Made by a program: the position numbers and the translations under genes. Positions 9,442-19,459 of a DNA stretch of 64,000 nt are shown here, piece by piece. The notes beneath the pieces were generated by a model. It ran no database searches, was not told the origin of the DNA, and saw only the letters and a list, made by a program, of their open reading frames with translations. The stretch spans positions 4,083,001-4,147,000 of the forward strand of contig NZ_CP113783.1 in assembly GCF_029542205.1 (NCBI RefSeq), in the 5' to 3' direction. Positions within the stretch are counted from its first letter, which is position 1, and every line of letters begins with the position of its first letter. Origin of the DNA: Pseudoxanthomonas sp. SE1 (GTDB taxonomy: Bacteria; Pseudomonadota; Gammaproteobacteria; Xanthomonadales; Xanthomonadaceae).

Positions 9442-9547
9442 CCCGCCGTCCTCCCGGCGAAAGCCGGGCTCCATGTTGCCCTTGCCGCACTGAGGACCGT
9501 TGTCGAGCAAAGGCAAAGTGGAGCCCGGCTTTCGCCGGGACGGCGGG
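9442..9547. repeat. Inverted palindromic repeat (REP pair) between ttcA and rdgC
   Basis: Two near-identical arms in inverted orientation (9442-9473 and 9519-9547) flank about 45 nt. Each arm contains CCCGGC-GAAA-GCCGGG, itself a hairpin with a GAAA loop. The arms differ by two extra bases. This layout (two REP hairpins head to head) is typical of REP doublets in Xanthomonas and Stenotrophomonas, and it may also end the ttcA transcript. Confidence 0.8.
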
Positions 9548-9595
9548 CAAAGCAACAGCACGCATCCCCCTCATTTACCGGACCCTGATTCCCTG

Positions 9596-10498
9596 ATGTT
9601 CTTTCGCAACCTGACCCTGTTCCGCTTCCCGACTTCGCTGGATTTCTCCCAACTCGACGAACTGCTTCCCGAAGCCGTACTCAAGCCGGTCGGCCCGCTC
9701 GAACTGTCCTCACGCGGCTTCATCTCGCCGTTCGGCCGCGGTGACGACACGTTGTCCCACCGCATCAACGACGCCATCTGGCTGAGCGTGGGTGGCGAGG
9801 ACAAGATCCTGCCTGGCGCCGTGGTCAACGACCTGTTGCAGAAGAAGCTGCAGGAGATCGAAGAGAAGGAAGGCCGCAAGCCCGGCGGGAAGACCCGCAA
9901 GCGGCTGAAGGACGACCTGCTGCACGAGCTGCTGCCGCGCGCCTTCGTCAAACCCTCGCGCACCGATGCACTGATCGACCTGGAGCACGGCTTCATCGCC
10001 GTGGATGCGTCCTCGCGCAAGACCGGCGAGAACGTGGTGTCGGAAGTGCGCCGCGCGCTGGGCAGCTTCCCCGCGCTGCCGCTGAATGCCGAAGTCGCGC
10101 CGCGCAGCGTGCTGACCGGCTGGATCGCCGGCGAACCGCTGCCGGAAGGCCTGTCGCTGGGCGAAGAGTGCGAGCTGAAGGACGCGATGGAAGGCGGCGC
10201 GGTGGTGAAGTGCCAGAATCAGGACCTGCAGAGCGACGAAATCACCAAGCACCTCGAGGCCGGCAAGCAGGTCACCAAGCTCGCGCTGGTGCTGGACGAC
10301 CACGTGTCGTTCGTCCTCGGCGAAGACCTGATCGTGCGCAAGCTGAAGTTCCTCGACGGCGCCGTCGACCAGTTGGAGAACACCGAGCACGACGACCTGC
10401 GCGCCGAACTGGATGCCCGCTTCGCCCTGATGTCCGGCGAGGTGAAGCGGCTGTTCCTGGTGCTGGAGCACGCGCTCAAGCTCAGCAAGGCGGATTGA
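9596..10498 (+). CDS. rdgC: Recombination-associated protein RdgC
   Basis: RdgC forms a ring-shaped dimer around double-stranded DNA and restrains RecA. The 300-residue protein starts with the family signature MFFRNLTLFRF and keeps the KPSRTDALIDLE and VLDDHVSFVL blocks. Its length is close to E. coli RdgC (303). ATG 9596 is chosen since the signature begins there; the frame upstream runs into the palindromic repeat. Confidence 0.95.
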   Translation: MFFRNLTLFRFPTSLDFSQLDELLPEAVLKPVGPLELSSRGFISPFGRGDDTLSHRINDAIWLSVGGEDKILPGAVVNDLLQKKLQEIEEKEGRKPGGKTRKRLKDDLLHELLPRAFVKPSRTDALIDLEHGFIAVDASSRKTGENVVSEVRRALGSFPALPLNAEVAPRSVLTGWIAGEPLPEGLSLGEECELKDAMEGGAVVKCQNQDLQSDEITKHLEAGKQVTKLALVLDDHVSFVLGEDLIVRKLKFLDGAVDQLENTEHDDLRAELDARFALMSGEVKRLFLVLEHALKLSKAD

Positions 10499-10579
10499 GC
10501 CCTCCACGGAAACGGGATGCGGCGCGACTGAATCGCATCCGCCACCTCCAGCCCGCGCATGCCCACTACAATCGTGGGC

Positions 10580-11368
10580 ATGCCTTCGCTGCACTCCCTC
10601 CTGATCGCCCGCGCGCCACGCAGCGTCGAGCGGGACACCGTCACCCTGGAACTCGATGACGGACGCATCCTGGACGTGCAACGCGTCCGTGATCCGCGCG
10701 CGAAGCGCCTCAAGCTCAGCATCGATGAGCGGGGCGCGCGACTGACGCTGCCCCTGCGCGCCAGCCTGGTGGCGGGGGACCGCTTCCTGCAACAACACCG
10801 CGACTGGCTCGCCGCGCAGCTCGCGCGGCATGCGCCGGATGACGGCGACGACACACTGGTGCCCGGTCGAACCGATCGCTTGCCGCTGCGGGGCGAGTAC
10901 CTGCCACTCCAGTGGCACGAGGGTCGCTACGCGCGCATCGAGCGGGTGGACGACACGCTGCACGTGCATACGACGTCGCGCACCAGTACGACCAGCCTGC
11001 AACGCACCCTGCGCGCCTTCTATGAAGCCCAGGCGCGGGCCGACATCGGCCGCTGGCTGCCGGGTTATCTGACGGGGTTGCCGCGGGCGCCCCGGCAGAT
11101 CCGCCTGAAGACCATGTCGTCCCAGTGGGGCTCCCTGACGCCCGACGGGACGCTGGCGCTGGACCTGGCTCTCGTATTGGGGCGACCTTCAGCGTTCGAG
11201 TACGTGCTCGTCCACGAGTTGTGCCACTTGATACACGCCAACCATTCACCCGCCTTCTGGCATGAAGTGGAGGCGCGCTTCCCCGCCTGGCGCGACGAGC
11301 GCGCGTATTTCCACGCCGAAGGCCGCCGCCTGAAAGTTCGACTGCACCGGCTGCTGGCCACGCCCTGA
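10580..11368 (+). CDS. YgjP-like M48-type metalloprotease (DUF45/WLM)
   Basis: This 262-residue protein belongs to the YgjP/DUF45 family, named for a zincin motif. HELCH (212-216) is followed by LIHANHSPAFW, where His222 is the probable third ligand region. The N-terminal half is a beta-rich module (RLKLSIDERGARLTLP) seen in these proteins. Substrates are unknown; the family is linked to SprT-like proteases. The upstream in-frame ATG at 10559 precedes a TACAAT -10 element (about 10567-10572), so ATG 10580 with a nearly leaderless mRNA is preferred. Confidence 0.85.
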   Translation: MPSLHSLLIARAPRSVERDTVTLELDDGRILDVQRVRDPRAKRLKLSIDERGARLTLPLRASLVAGDRFLQQHRDWLAAQLARHAPDDGDDTLVPGRTDRLPLRGEYLPLQWHEGRYARIERVDDTLHVHTTSRTSTTSLQRTLRAFYEAQARADIGRWLPGYLTGLPRAPRQIRLKTMSSQWGSLTPDGTLALDLALVLGRPSAFEYVLVHELCHLIHANHSPAFWHEVEARFPAWRDERAYFHAEGRRLKVRLHRLLATP

Positions 11369-11514
11369 CACCGGCCTGCGAATCCGAGGACTCCAGGCGC
11401 CCATGTCCGGAGTGAGACTTGCGTCACGATTCAAGAGGGCATGCCGGCAACGGCAGGCCCAGCAGGGAGAGCGGGCCTGCGCTCCGGCGCCTCGCCTTCT
11501 CCGGTACCCGCCCA

Positions 11515-12114
11515 ATGAACCGTCCCGCACTCTCGCACGCAATTCCCACCAACCGGGCTGCAACCGGTCCTGTCCAGCAAGCCGGCACCGTTGCGTCGCT
11601 GAAGGCGTTCTCGCTGTACGCCATGCCAGGTTCGGAAACCGCCACCAGCCTTGCCGCACGACGCGCGCTGATGAGCCGGAAGGGGGTGTCCGTGGAGGAG
11701 ATCAGCGGGCGGGCGCTGGAGCGCCGGCGCATGGCCAGCCAGATCCAGCGATTCGATCGCCGCGCCAGGCTGCTGGCCTTGTTGCTGCCCGCCGCCGCAG
11801 CACTGGCATGGTTGGGCAGCACCCAGAGCTCCATCAACATGCTGCTGTCCGGCTACGCGCTGCTCGCGCTGGCGGCGGTGGCGCTGCTGGCGCGGCTCAC
11901 ACGCACGCCGGACGCCGCGCGCCTCCCACTGGAGCAGTACTACCTGCCGGACGAGCAGTTGGCCAGCGCGGAAGACATCACCTTCCTGCGGCGACTGGCA
12001 CAGCAGGATTCCGAGCTCGACGCCGTCACCACGGCGTGGTGGCGCAGTTCCGCGCCGATCCGCAAGGGCGACATCCGGCTGGCGCTGGATTTCCATCGCG
12101 CCAAGCGCGGCTGA
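11515..12114 (+). CDS. Membrane protein of unknown function
   Basis: This 199-residue protein has two predicted membrane segments (about 86-100 and 107-126), separated by a short polar loop. Both flanks are charged: a basic Arg-rich stretch (RALERRRMASQIQRFDRRAR) before them, and a soluble C-terminal tail containing EQYYLPDEQLASAEDITFLRRL. I do not recognise a family. ATG 11515 is chosen over 11419 because the region before it shows no coding character. It ends 1 nt before the stop of the convergent hydrolase gene. Confidence 0.6.
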   Translation: MNRPALSHAIPTNRAATGPVQQAGTVASLKAFSLYAMPGSETATSLAARRALMSRKGVSVEEISGRALERRRMASQIQRFDRRARLLALLLPAAAALAWLGSTQSSINMLLSGYALLALAAVALLARLTRTPDAARLPLEQYYLPDEQLASAEDITFLRRLAQQDSELDAVTTAWWRSSAPIRKGDIRLALDFHRAKRG

Positions 12115-12960
12115 TCACGGTCGCAGGAACGGCAGCACCCACGCGGCGACCGCCGCCGGGTCTTCCATGTGCAGGTGATGCGTGCCGGCCAGAACGTGAA
12201 GCCGGCCATCGGGCAGCAGCGCGGCACGTTGTGTCCGCAAGGGTTCCGGGAAATAGGCTTGCGGCGGATCCGCATAGACCACCGTGGTGGGGCACGCGAT
12301 GCCGGCAACGAGGCGCGCCAGCTGCGCCTCGGAGAGTCGCTGCGGCGTGGGCAGCGTCAGGCGAGGATCGCTGCTCCAGACGAAGCCGCCCTCCACGGGC
12401 CGGACGCCGCGCTCGACCAGCAGGCGCGCCGCCGGTTCGCTCAACTGGTTCGCCTGCATGCGCGCCCGCACCGGTGCAGCCAGGTCGGTGAACACACGCA
12501 GCTGCTTGCCCGGCAGCGCGCGTGCCGCGGCAATGGCTTCGCGCCACCGGTCTGCCGTGCGCTCGACGGTTTCGGCCAGCCCGCCCAGGGCTTCGATCAC
12601 CACCAGGCGGCGAACACGATCAGGAACGGACGCGGCCACCAGGCTCGCGATGCCGGCACCCATCGAGTGACCGAGCAGCGAGAACGTCTCCCACCCCAGC
12701 GCGTCCGCGATGTCGAGCACGGCATTGACCGCCACGCCACTGGTGTACTCCGCTCCCGGCGCCAGATGCGCACTGCGGCCGTGGCCCGGCAGGTCGGGCG
12801 CCGCCAGCTGCACGCCGGGCAGGTGGGCGGCCAACGGAATGAAGCTCGCCGCATTGTCCAGCCAGCCATGCAGGGCGAGCACGCGCGGACCATCACCGTC
12901 GCCACGGAGTCCCGTGATCCGGCCCAACGGAATATCGACCTCGAACTCGCGCAACATCAT
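12115..12960 (-). CDS. Alpha/beta hydrolase
   Basis: This 281-residue alpha/beta-hydrolase-fold enzyme has an oxyanion motif LHGWLDN (about 30-36), nucleophile Ser99 in the elbow GHSMG, and a C-terminal histidine in GTHHLHMED. Substrates are probably small esters, but the specificity is not readable. Its ATG at 12960 overlaps the TGA of hemH, so it is the second gene of a hemH operon. The functional link to haem synthesis is not known. Confidence 0.85.
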   Translation of the reverse strand: MMLREFEVDIPLGRITGLRGDGDGPRVLALHGWLDNAASFIPLAAHLPGVQLAAPDLPGHGRSAHLAPGAEYTSGVAVNAVLDIADALGWETFSLLGHSMGAGIASLVAASVPDRVRRLVVIEALGGLAETVERTADRWREAIAAARALPGKQLRVFTDLAAPVRARMQANQLSEPAARLLVERGVRPVEGGFVWSSDPRLTLPTPQRLSEAQLARLVAGIACPTTVVYADPPQAYFPEPLRTQRAALLPDGRLHVLAGTHHLHMEDPAAVAAWVLPFLRP

Positions 12961-13919
12961 GCGGCGGTGCCGACGGCGCGCTGCGCCAGTGCCGCCAGTG
13001 CATCGGCATGGCGGGGATCGTCGTTCAGGCACGGCAGGTAGCGCAGCTCGCCACCGGCATGCGCGAACTCCTCGGCGAAGCCGATCCCCACCTCCTCCAG
13101 CGTTTCCAGGCAGTCCACCGCAAAGCCGGGGCACACCACGTCCACCCTGCGCACACCGCGCGCGGCCAGTTCGCGCAAGGTCACGTCGGTGGCGGGTTCC
13201 AGCCAGCGTTCCTTGCCGAAGCGGGACTGGTAGGTCAGTGTCCATTCGTCATCGCGCAGCCCCAGCGCCTGCACGATGGCGCGCGTGCTCGCCTCGCAGC
13301 GTTGCGGATACGGATCGCCGTTGCGGGCCAGGCGCTGCGGCAGTCCGTGATAGGAGAACAGCAGGTGTTCACCGGCACCGTTCGCCAGCCGCCACTGCCG
13401 GATCGATGCCGCCACGGCCGCCAGCCAGCCCGGATCGACCGAGTAGTCCTCGATGAAGTGCACCTCCAACCCCACGGCTTCCCGGGCGACCACATCGCGC
13501 ACGGATTCGGTGGTGGTGGTGGAGTACTGCGGATACAGCGGCAACACCACGACGCGCCGCACCCCGGCGGCGCGCATCGCTTCCAGGCGCGCACCCACGG
13601 ACGGTTGCCCGTAACGCATCGCATCGACGACACGCCAGCCCGGGAGCCGCGCCTGCACCGCGTCGGCCAATCGCCGGGTATACACCGCCAGCGGCGAACC
13701 CTCCGGCATCCAGATGCTCGCGTACTTGGCCGCGGCCTTGGGACCGCGTAGCGGCAGGATCAGGAAATGCAGCAGTGGGCACCACAGCCAGCGGGTCAGC
13801 TGGACCACGCGGTGGTCGTGCAGGAACTCGGACAGGTAACGGCGCACAGCGGGCGCCGTCGGCGCTTCCGGGGTACCCAGGTTGACGGCGAGCAGGGCGG
13901 TGGGAGGTGTGTCAGGCAT
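12957..13919 (-). CDS. hemH: Ferrochelatase
   Basis: HemH inserts ferrous iron into protoporphyrin IX to give protohaem at the inner membrane face. The 320-residue protein carries the catalytic SYHGLPQR block with His191, the TYQSRFG block and the conserved acidic helix LETLEE (Glu272 and neighbours). It has the usual class-I bacterial length. The gene leads a two-gene operon with the alpha/beta hydrolase (4-nt overlap) and is divergent from the SYLF gene, sharing 170 nt of intergenic DNA. Confidence 0.95.
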   Translation of the reverse strand: MPDTPPTALLAVNLGTPEAPTAPAVRRYLSEFLHDHRVVQLTRWLWCPLLHFLILPLRGPKAAAKYASIWMPEGSPLAVYTRRLADAVQARLPGWRVVDAMRYGQPSVGARLEAMRAAGVRRVVVLPLYPQYSTTTTESVRDVVAREAVGLEVHFIEDYSVDPGWLAAVAASIRQWRLANGAGEHLLFSYHGLPQRLARNGDPYPQRCEASTRAIVQALGLRDDEWTLTYQSRFGKERWLEPATDVTLRELAARGVRRVDVVCPGFAVDCLETLEEVGIGFAEEFAHAGGELRYLPCLNDDPRHADALAALAQRAVGTAA

Positions 13920-14089
13920 CCCGTTATTGTGGCAGAGCCGTGCGTGCGCACCGATTCGAAAATTCCATCACGCCGATCCATGTCGCGAACCTCCGCCACC
14001 ACTGCCCAGCGTCAGTGGCGATTCATCCATTCACGCCTATTTTCAAGCAATTGCAGTAACTTGCTGCCAATCCACTTACGGAGCCACCC

Positions 14090-14947
14090 ATGAACCGCAC
14101 GTCCCGCCGCCTGCTGCCGCCCACCGCCCTCGCGCTCGCCGCCGCCCTGTTCGCCGGGCAGGCCATCGCAGGTCCGAAAGAGGATGAGCGCGCGAACAAC
14201 GCGGTGCGCGTGCTCAACGAGATCCAGCGCATTCCGGAGAACGGCATCCCCGACAAGCTGCTGGACGAAGGCAAGGCGATCATCGTCATTCCCGACACGC
14301 TCAAGGCGGGACTGGTGATCGGCGGTCGCCGCGGACACGGCCTGATGTCGGTGAAGAACCCCGATGGCAGCTGGTCGCAGCCGGTCTTCATCAAGCTCAC
14401 CGGCGGCAGCATCGGCTTTCAGGCCGGCGTGCAATCCTCGGACGTGGTGCTGGTGTTCCGCAATGACCGCTCGCTGGACTCCATCGTCAACGGCAAGTTC
14501 ACCCTCGGTGCCGACGCCGGCGTGGCCGCAGGCCCGGTCGGCCGCAATGCCAGTGCCGCCACCGATGGCCAGCTGAAGGCCGAAATCTGGTCGTGGTCGC
14601 GCGCGCGCGGCCTGTTCGCCGGCGTGGCGCTGGATGGCGCCGTGCTGCAGATCGACGACGACGCCAACACCTCTGTCTACGGCAGCGCCGCGACACCGCG
14701 CGCGATCTTCGAGAGCCGTGCCGGCCAGCCTTCCAGCGCCGTGGTCGGTTTCCGCGACCAGCTGGAAGAGGTCACCGAACTCGCCCGGGGCAATCGCGGC
14801 ACCACGGGGGCCACGGCGCAGGTGGCTGCGCATGCGCCCGCACCGGTCACCGCGCCGGTCGTGGTGGAGGCTCCTGCGCAGACACAGGGATTCGAGCCGG
14901 TGCAGGACGGCGAAGTACGCACCGAACCGCTGGACGGCACCCCGTAA
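14090..14947 (+). CDS. Secreted SYLF-domain (Ysc84-like) lipid-binding protein
   Basis: This 285-residue protein has a cleavable signal peptide (cut after about residue 27, QAIA|GP) and one SYLF/Ysc84 domain. It has the signatures IPENGIPDKLLDEGKAIIVIP, GGRRGHGLMSVK and GVAAGPVGRNASAATD. Bacterial members are periplasmic or outer-membrane-associated and are thought to bind lipids. The C-terminal about 45 residues are a low-complexity Ala/Pro/Val linker. Divergent from hemH. Confidence 0.85.
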   Translation: MNRTSRRLLPPTALALAAALFAGQAIAGPKEDERANNAVRVLNEIQRIPENGIPDKLLDEGKAIIVIPDTLKAGLVIGGRRGHGLMSVKNPDGSWSQPVFIKLTGGSIGFQAGVQSSDVVLVFRNDRSLDSIVNGKFTLGADAGVAAGPVGRNASAATDGQLKAEIWSWSRARGLFAGVALDGAVLQIDDDANTSVYGSAATPRAIFESRAGQPSSAVVGFRDQLEEVTELARGNRGTTGATAQVAAHAPAPVTAPVVVEAPAQTQGFEPVQDGEVRTEPLDGTP

Positions 14948-15031
14948 CGGAAGTAATGGGCGGTGGATCGCCATCCCGGTGGTCCGCCTGCGCTATCCTG
15001 AGCACCCCGACTTTTCCAGCGAGTACACACC

Positions 15032-15253
15032 ATGGGCGGTTTGAGCATCTGGCATTGGATCATCGTGCTGGTGGTCGTGTTGCTCGTCTTCGGGACCAAG
15101 CGCCTGCGCAACGCCGGCCAGGACCTGGGCGAGGCGGTCAAGGGCTTCAAGAAGGGCATGAAGGACGACGACAAGCCGGCCGGCCAGTTGAACGACCAGT
15201 CGCGCACCGACGAGTCCAGCGCCGCCAAAGAGCGCGACCGCGACGCCAACTGA
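15032..15253 (+). CDS. tatA: Sec-independent translocase subunit TatA
   Basis: This 73-residue single-span protein has an N-terminal hydrophobic helix ([16 protein letters not shown]), the [14 protein letters not shown] hinge and an amphipathic helix, as in TatA/E. TatA oligomers form the passage for folded twin-arginine substrates in the inner membrane. A TATCCT -10-like element (14994-14999) lies upstream. tatB follows 24 nt later. Confidence 0.95.
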   Translation: MGGLSIWHWIIVLVVVLLVFGTKRLRNAGQDLGEAVKGFKKGMKDDDKPAGQLNDQSRTDESSAAKERDRDAN

Positions 15254-15277
15254 TCGCGCGGCATCGCGGCCGCGGCC

Positions 15278-15748
15278 ATGTTCGACATCGGTTTCAGTGA
15301 ACTGCTGGTCATCGCCATCGTTGCGTTGATCGTGCTGGGTCCCGAGCGCCTGCCCAAGGCGGCGCGCTTCGCTGGCCTGTGGGTGCGCCGCGCGCGGGCG
15401 CAGTGGTACTCGGTGAAGGACGAGCTGGAACGCGAACTCGCCGCCGACGAACTGAAGCGCAACCTGCAGGACGCCAAGGACGCGATGCGCGAAACCGAAC
15501 AACGCATCCGCGACAGCGCCCGGGAAACCGAGCAGCAGTTCGAGGAAGTGCGCCAGGCCGCACGCGACGACGCCAAGGCCTTGCACAATGACGTCGCGTC
15601 GGCGATCACGCCGCCCGCGCTGGCAAGGCCGCCCGCGGCGACCGAACAGGCCGACGACGCTGTCGACACGCCCACCGGCGAGGCCACCACCGACGCGCCC
15701 GAGACCGGCACCACGGCCGACCTGTTCCCGCCGAAGGAGACGCGATGA
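15278..15748 (+). CDS. tatB: Sec-independent translocase subunit TatB
   Basis: This 156-residue protein has the TatB N terminus MFDIGFSELLVIAIVALIVL and the conserved GPERLP hinge, followed by a long charged amphipathic helix (to about residue 105) and a disordered acidic/Thr-rich tail. TatB and TatC form the twin-arginine signal receptor. Its last codons overlap the ATG of tatC (ATGA type), indicating coupled translation. Confidence 0.95.
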   Translation: MFDIGFSELLVIAIVALIVLGPERLPKAARFAGLWVRRARAQWYSVKDELERELAADELKRNLQDAKDAMRETEQRIRDSARETEQQFEEVRQAARDDAKALHNDVASAITPPALARPPAATEQADDAVDTPTGEATTDAPETGTTADLFPPKETR

Positions 15749-16497
15749 ACCGCGAATCCTCGAACCAGGAAGCCGAAAGCAGCCTGATGGAGCATCTGCT
15801 GGAGCTGCGCACGCGGCTGGTGCGCGGACTGGCGGGTACCGGCGTCATCCTGCTGGCGCTGCTGCCCTTCGTGCGCCAGCTTTACGACCACCTGGCGCAA
15901 CCGTTGATTTCCCAGCTGCCGGCCGGCCAGGCCGCACAGATGATCGCCAGCGACCCGACCTCGGGCTTCTTCGCGCCGATCAAGCTGGCTTTCTTCACTG
16001 CCCTCTTCCTGTCCTCGCCCTGGCTGCTGTACCAGGCGTGGAGCTTCGTCGCCCCGGGGCTGTACAAGCATGAGAAGCGATTGGCGATGCCGCTGCTGGC
16101 GTCGGCCATCGTGCTGTTCTATGCCGGCTGCGCGTTCGCGTATTTCCTGGTGCTTCCCAGCGTGTTCCACGCACTGACGGTGTTCACGCCGGACATCGTG
16201 ACGCTGGCGCCGGACCCGGCGAAGTACCTGGACTTCGTGATGGTGATCTTCCTGGCCTTCGGCGTCAGCTTCGAGTTGCCGGTGGCGCTGGTGATCATGG
16301 TGCTGCTGGGCTGGGTGACGCCGCAGCAGCTGCGCGAAGGCCGTGGCTACGCCATCGTCGGCGTGTTCGTCATCGCCGCGCTGATCACACCGCCCGACGT
16401 GGTCTCGCAGCTGATGCTCGCCATCCCGATGTGCCTGCTGTACGAACTGGGCATCGTCGCGGCGAGCTGGTTGAAGCCGCGCCCCGATAGCGCTTGA
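15745..16497 (+). CDS. tatC: Sec-independent translocase subunit TatC
   Basis: This 250-residue protein has six predicted membrane spans and the conserved cytoplasmic N-terminal motif LMEHLLELRTRL that recognises twin-arginine signals. The late segments FGVSFELPV and LITPPDVVSQL are family hallmarks. It ends the tatABC operon and is followed by a hairpin at 16531-16550. Confidence 0.96.
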   Translation: MNRESSNQEAESSLMEHLLELRTRLVRGLAGTGVILLALLPFVRQLYDHLAQPLISQLPAGQAAQMIASDPTSGFFAPIKLAFFTALFLSSPWLLYQAWSFVAPGLYKHEKRLAMPLLASAIVLFYAGCAFAYFLVLPSVFHALTVFTPDIVTLAPDPAKYLDFVMVIFLAFGVSFELPVALVIMVLLGWVTPQQLREGRGYAIVGVFVIAALITPPDVVSQLMLAIPMCLLYELGIVAASWLKPRPDSA

Positions 16498-16530
16498 GCC
16501 GTCGCGGCAGCAAGCGCGCCGCAGCGCGCC

Positions 16531-16550
16531 CGCGATGGAGAACCATCGCG
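16531..16550 (+). terminator. Hairpin after tatC
   Basis: A perfect 8-bp stem CGCGATGG/CCATCGCG with an AGAA loop lies 33 nt after the tatC stop. It is followed by CTTTAGT only, so it is a weak terminator or an mRNA-end hairpin. A second GC-rich palindrome (GGCGGGC-CCTG-GCCCGCC) follows at about 16576-16593 and resembles a REP fragment. Confidence 0.5.
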
Positions 16551-16611
16551 CTTTAGTCACCCGATCGCCTCGTAGGGCGGGCCCTGGCCCGCCGCATGGC
16601 GATGTCGAAGC

Positions 16612-17541
16612 TCAGACTTCGATCCGCGTCGATGCCGGTGAAGACCCGTGTGTCGACGCAGGCGTATCACCATCCAGCATCTGACGCCACGCAGCGTATG
16701 CAGCACCTGCAATGATGGGCATCAGGCTGCTCATCATTGCGGCGTTGATCAGCAGTACGGCAATCACCGGGCCCAGCACAAGCTGGATGAACACGCCGAC
16801 CATGTTGAGCGCCAGATTCAGCACGAACATCAGGATCGTCAGCAGCACCGAGAAGACCACCAGTGCGGGGAAGTTGCGCAGGTTTACGGACAGGCTGCTG
16901 CGCAGGGCGGCCATACCGCCGCGATCACGGAAGACGACCTCGGCCATGGCGACCATCACCAGGAGGATCACCACCGGCGTAATCACTACCGCAGTCGCCA
17001 CCCACAACATGATCCTCAGAACCGGCAGCGTGGAAATCAGCGCAGTCACCTGCTGCGGATCCGGCTGCGCGCCGCTCGCGCTGAGCTCTCGCAGCTTGAG
17101 CATCACTTCATTGGTCTGCTGAGCGCCCTCGGGGCCGATCAATGCAATCAGCAGCAGGCCACACAACATGGTCACGATCACCGGCACTAGCGACACAATC
17201 AGGAGCGGACGCAGATGACGCAAGCCCACCTGCAGATGCTGAAGGCTCGCGACCCGCCCCTCCGCAACCTCCCGCGCCGCCCAAACCACGCCACTGAAGA
17301 CGATGCAGGGCACGCCCAGCAAAACGAGATTGGCAGCCAGCGACCCCAGGAAAGACAGCGGAAACGGCAGCGCAGACGCAGCCAGCAACCCGATCAGCGC
17401 CACTACCACCCCGAATGCAACGACCAGCAGTCCGGACAGGCTGATCGTGATCAGCGGCACCGGCGCCCGCTTCAGCAGCGCGAAGCCCGCCAGCAGCCAT
17501 TCCGCGCCGGCACTGGCCGGCACCTTGTTGATCGTCGACAT
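16612..17541 (-). CDS. BPSS1780-like multi-pass membrane protein
   Basis: This 309-residue integral membrane protein has about six hydrophobic segments. It fits the BPSS1780 family of beta- and gammaproteobacteria by its start (AGAEWLLAGFALLKRAP), by repeated long Val/Leu-rich spans and by MAEVVFRDRGGMAALRSSL before the last membrane pair. No biochemical role is known for the family. It lies 33 nt after the glutamine amidotransferase gene on the same strand, so the two may share a transcript. Confidence 0.75.
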   Translation of the reverse strand: MSTINKVPASAGAEWLLAGFALLKRAPVPLITISLSGLLVVAFGVVVALIGLLAASALPFPLSFLGSLAANLVLLGVPCIVFSGVVWAAREVAEGRVASLQHLQVGLRHLRPLLIVSLVPVIVTMLCGLLLIALIGPEGAQQTNEVMLKLRELSASGAQPDPQQVTALISTLPVLRIMLWVATAVVITPVVILLVMVAMAEVVFRDRGGMAALRSSLSVNLRNFPALVVFSVLLTILMFVLNLALNMVGVFIQLVLGPVIAVLLINAAMMSSLMPIIAGAAYAAWRQMLDGDTPASTHGSSPASTRIEV

Positions 17542-17574
17542 CGGGGATCTCTGGGAGAAATGCAGCAGGGGAAC

Positions 17575-18324
17575 TCAGCGCGCGTGCAGGCCACGCGCAT
17601 GGCGGACGAACCGCCGCAATAGTTTGCGGGCTTGCGGCGCCGCCGTCACGCCACGGGCAATGGTGCCCGGGCAACGGCCTTCGCTGCGCAGGTGGTCGGC
17701 GCGGGCGTGCACGTAACCGCGCATGTGGTGGGTGGCGAATTCGGGATGGAACTGCACGCCCCAGGCGCGGTCGCGCCAGCGGAACGCATGGCAATCGTCC
17801 TGCTCGGAGCGTGCCAGCACGGTGGCGCCCTCCGGCGGCCGCGCCACGGTCTGCACATGGGTGGCGTGGGCAGTGAACTTCAGCGGCAGCGCGCCGAACA
17901 GCGGATCATCCTGCGCCTGCGGATGCAGGTCGATGTGGACCGTGCCGGATTCGCGCCCGGCCGGGTTGTAGGCCACTTCGCCGCCGAGTGCGTGCGCCAG
18001 CAGCTGGTGGCCGTAGCAGATGCCCAGCAGCGGCAGGCCTTCATGGGCCGCGTCCCGCAGCCATTCCGCACTGCGTTCGCTCCAGTCGGCGCGGTCGGTG
18101 ACCATCGCGGCGGAGCCGCTGACGATGACCCCGGCGAAGCCTTCGCGAGGCGGCAATACGTCGCCCCGCTCCACGTTCGCCACCACGGTTTCGTCCGCCT
18201 CCAGCCCGGCGGCCACGCGGATCCAGTGCGGGAAGCCGCCATACCGTCGCATCGAGCGCACCGGCTGGCCGGTTTCAACGATGAGGAAAGGGGCTTTCAC
18301 GGCGGCATCCACGACGGCAAACAT
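17575..18324 (-). CDS. Class I glutamine amidotransferase (GMP synthase-like)
   Basis: This 249-residue stand-alone glutaminase domain has nucleophile Cys103 in GICYGHQ and the His193/Glu195 pair in QFHPE, so all three catalytic residues are present. Such proteins (YfeJ/GuaA-like) hydrolyse glutamine to feed a partner or act on gamma-glutamyl compounds; no synthetase domain or partner is adjacent. ATG 18324 is chosen because homology begins there. It is transcribed away from glyQ, and the -10 boxes of the two genes overlap at about 18347-18353. Confidence 0.85.
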   Translation of the reverse strand: MFAVVDAAVKAPFLIVETGQPVRSMRRYGGFPHWIRVAAGLEADETVVANVERGDVLPPREGFAGVIVSGSAAMVTDRADWSERSAEWLRDAAHEGLPLLGICYGHQLLAHALGGEVAYNPAGRESGTVHIDLHPQAQDDPLFGALPLKFTAHATHVQTVARPPEGATVLARSEQDDCHAFRWRDRAWGVQFHPEFATHHMRGYVHARADHLRSEGRCPGTIARGVTAAPQARKLLRRFVRHARGLHAR

Positions 18325-18346
18325 CAGCGGGAAAAGGGCTTGCCCG

Positions 18347-18353
18347 TATACTA
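18347..18353. promoter_or_regulatory. Overlapping divergent -10 elements of glyQ and the amidotransferase gene
   Basis: The palindromic stretch GTATACTAG supplies TATACT on the plus strand (18347-18352, for glyQ) and TAGTAT on the minus strand (18348-18353, for the amidotransferase). Polymerase could occupy only one direction at a time. Confidence 0.5.
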
Positions 18354-18383
18354 GCCCGCTTTTCCGCAGTGCACGATAAGTCG

Positions 18384-19313
<930 letters not shown>

Positions 19314-19314
19314 A

Positions 19315-19440
19315 GCCCCTCTCCCCTCGGGAGAGGGGTTGGGGAGAGGGGCGATGGAGTCCCGATGGTTTGACCGTCATGACTCCGCTCGCCCCTCATC
19401 CGCCCTTCGGGCACCTTCTCCCGAGGGGAGAAGGGAAACG
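19315..19440. repeat. Palindromic intergenic repeat between glyQ and glyS
   Basis: A mosaic repeat begins CCCCTCTCCCCTCGGGAGAG and ends with a mirrored CTCCCGAGGGGAGAAGGG, with GCCCTTCGGGC in the middle. The same composition recurs at 21640-21808 after glyS and belongs to a family common in GC-rich proteobacteria. It separates two genes that must be co-expressed, so it may modulate mRNA stability between them. Confidence 0.75.
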
Positions 19441-19459
19441 CACCACAAGGCTTGACGAC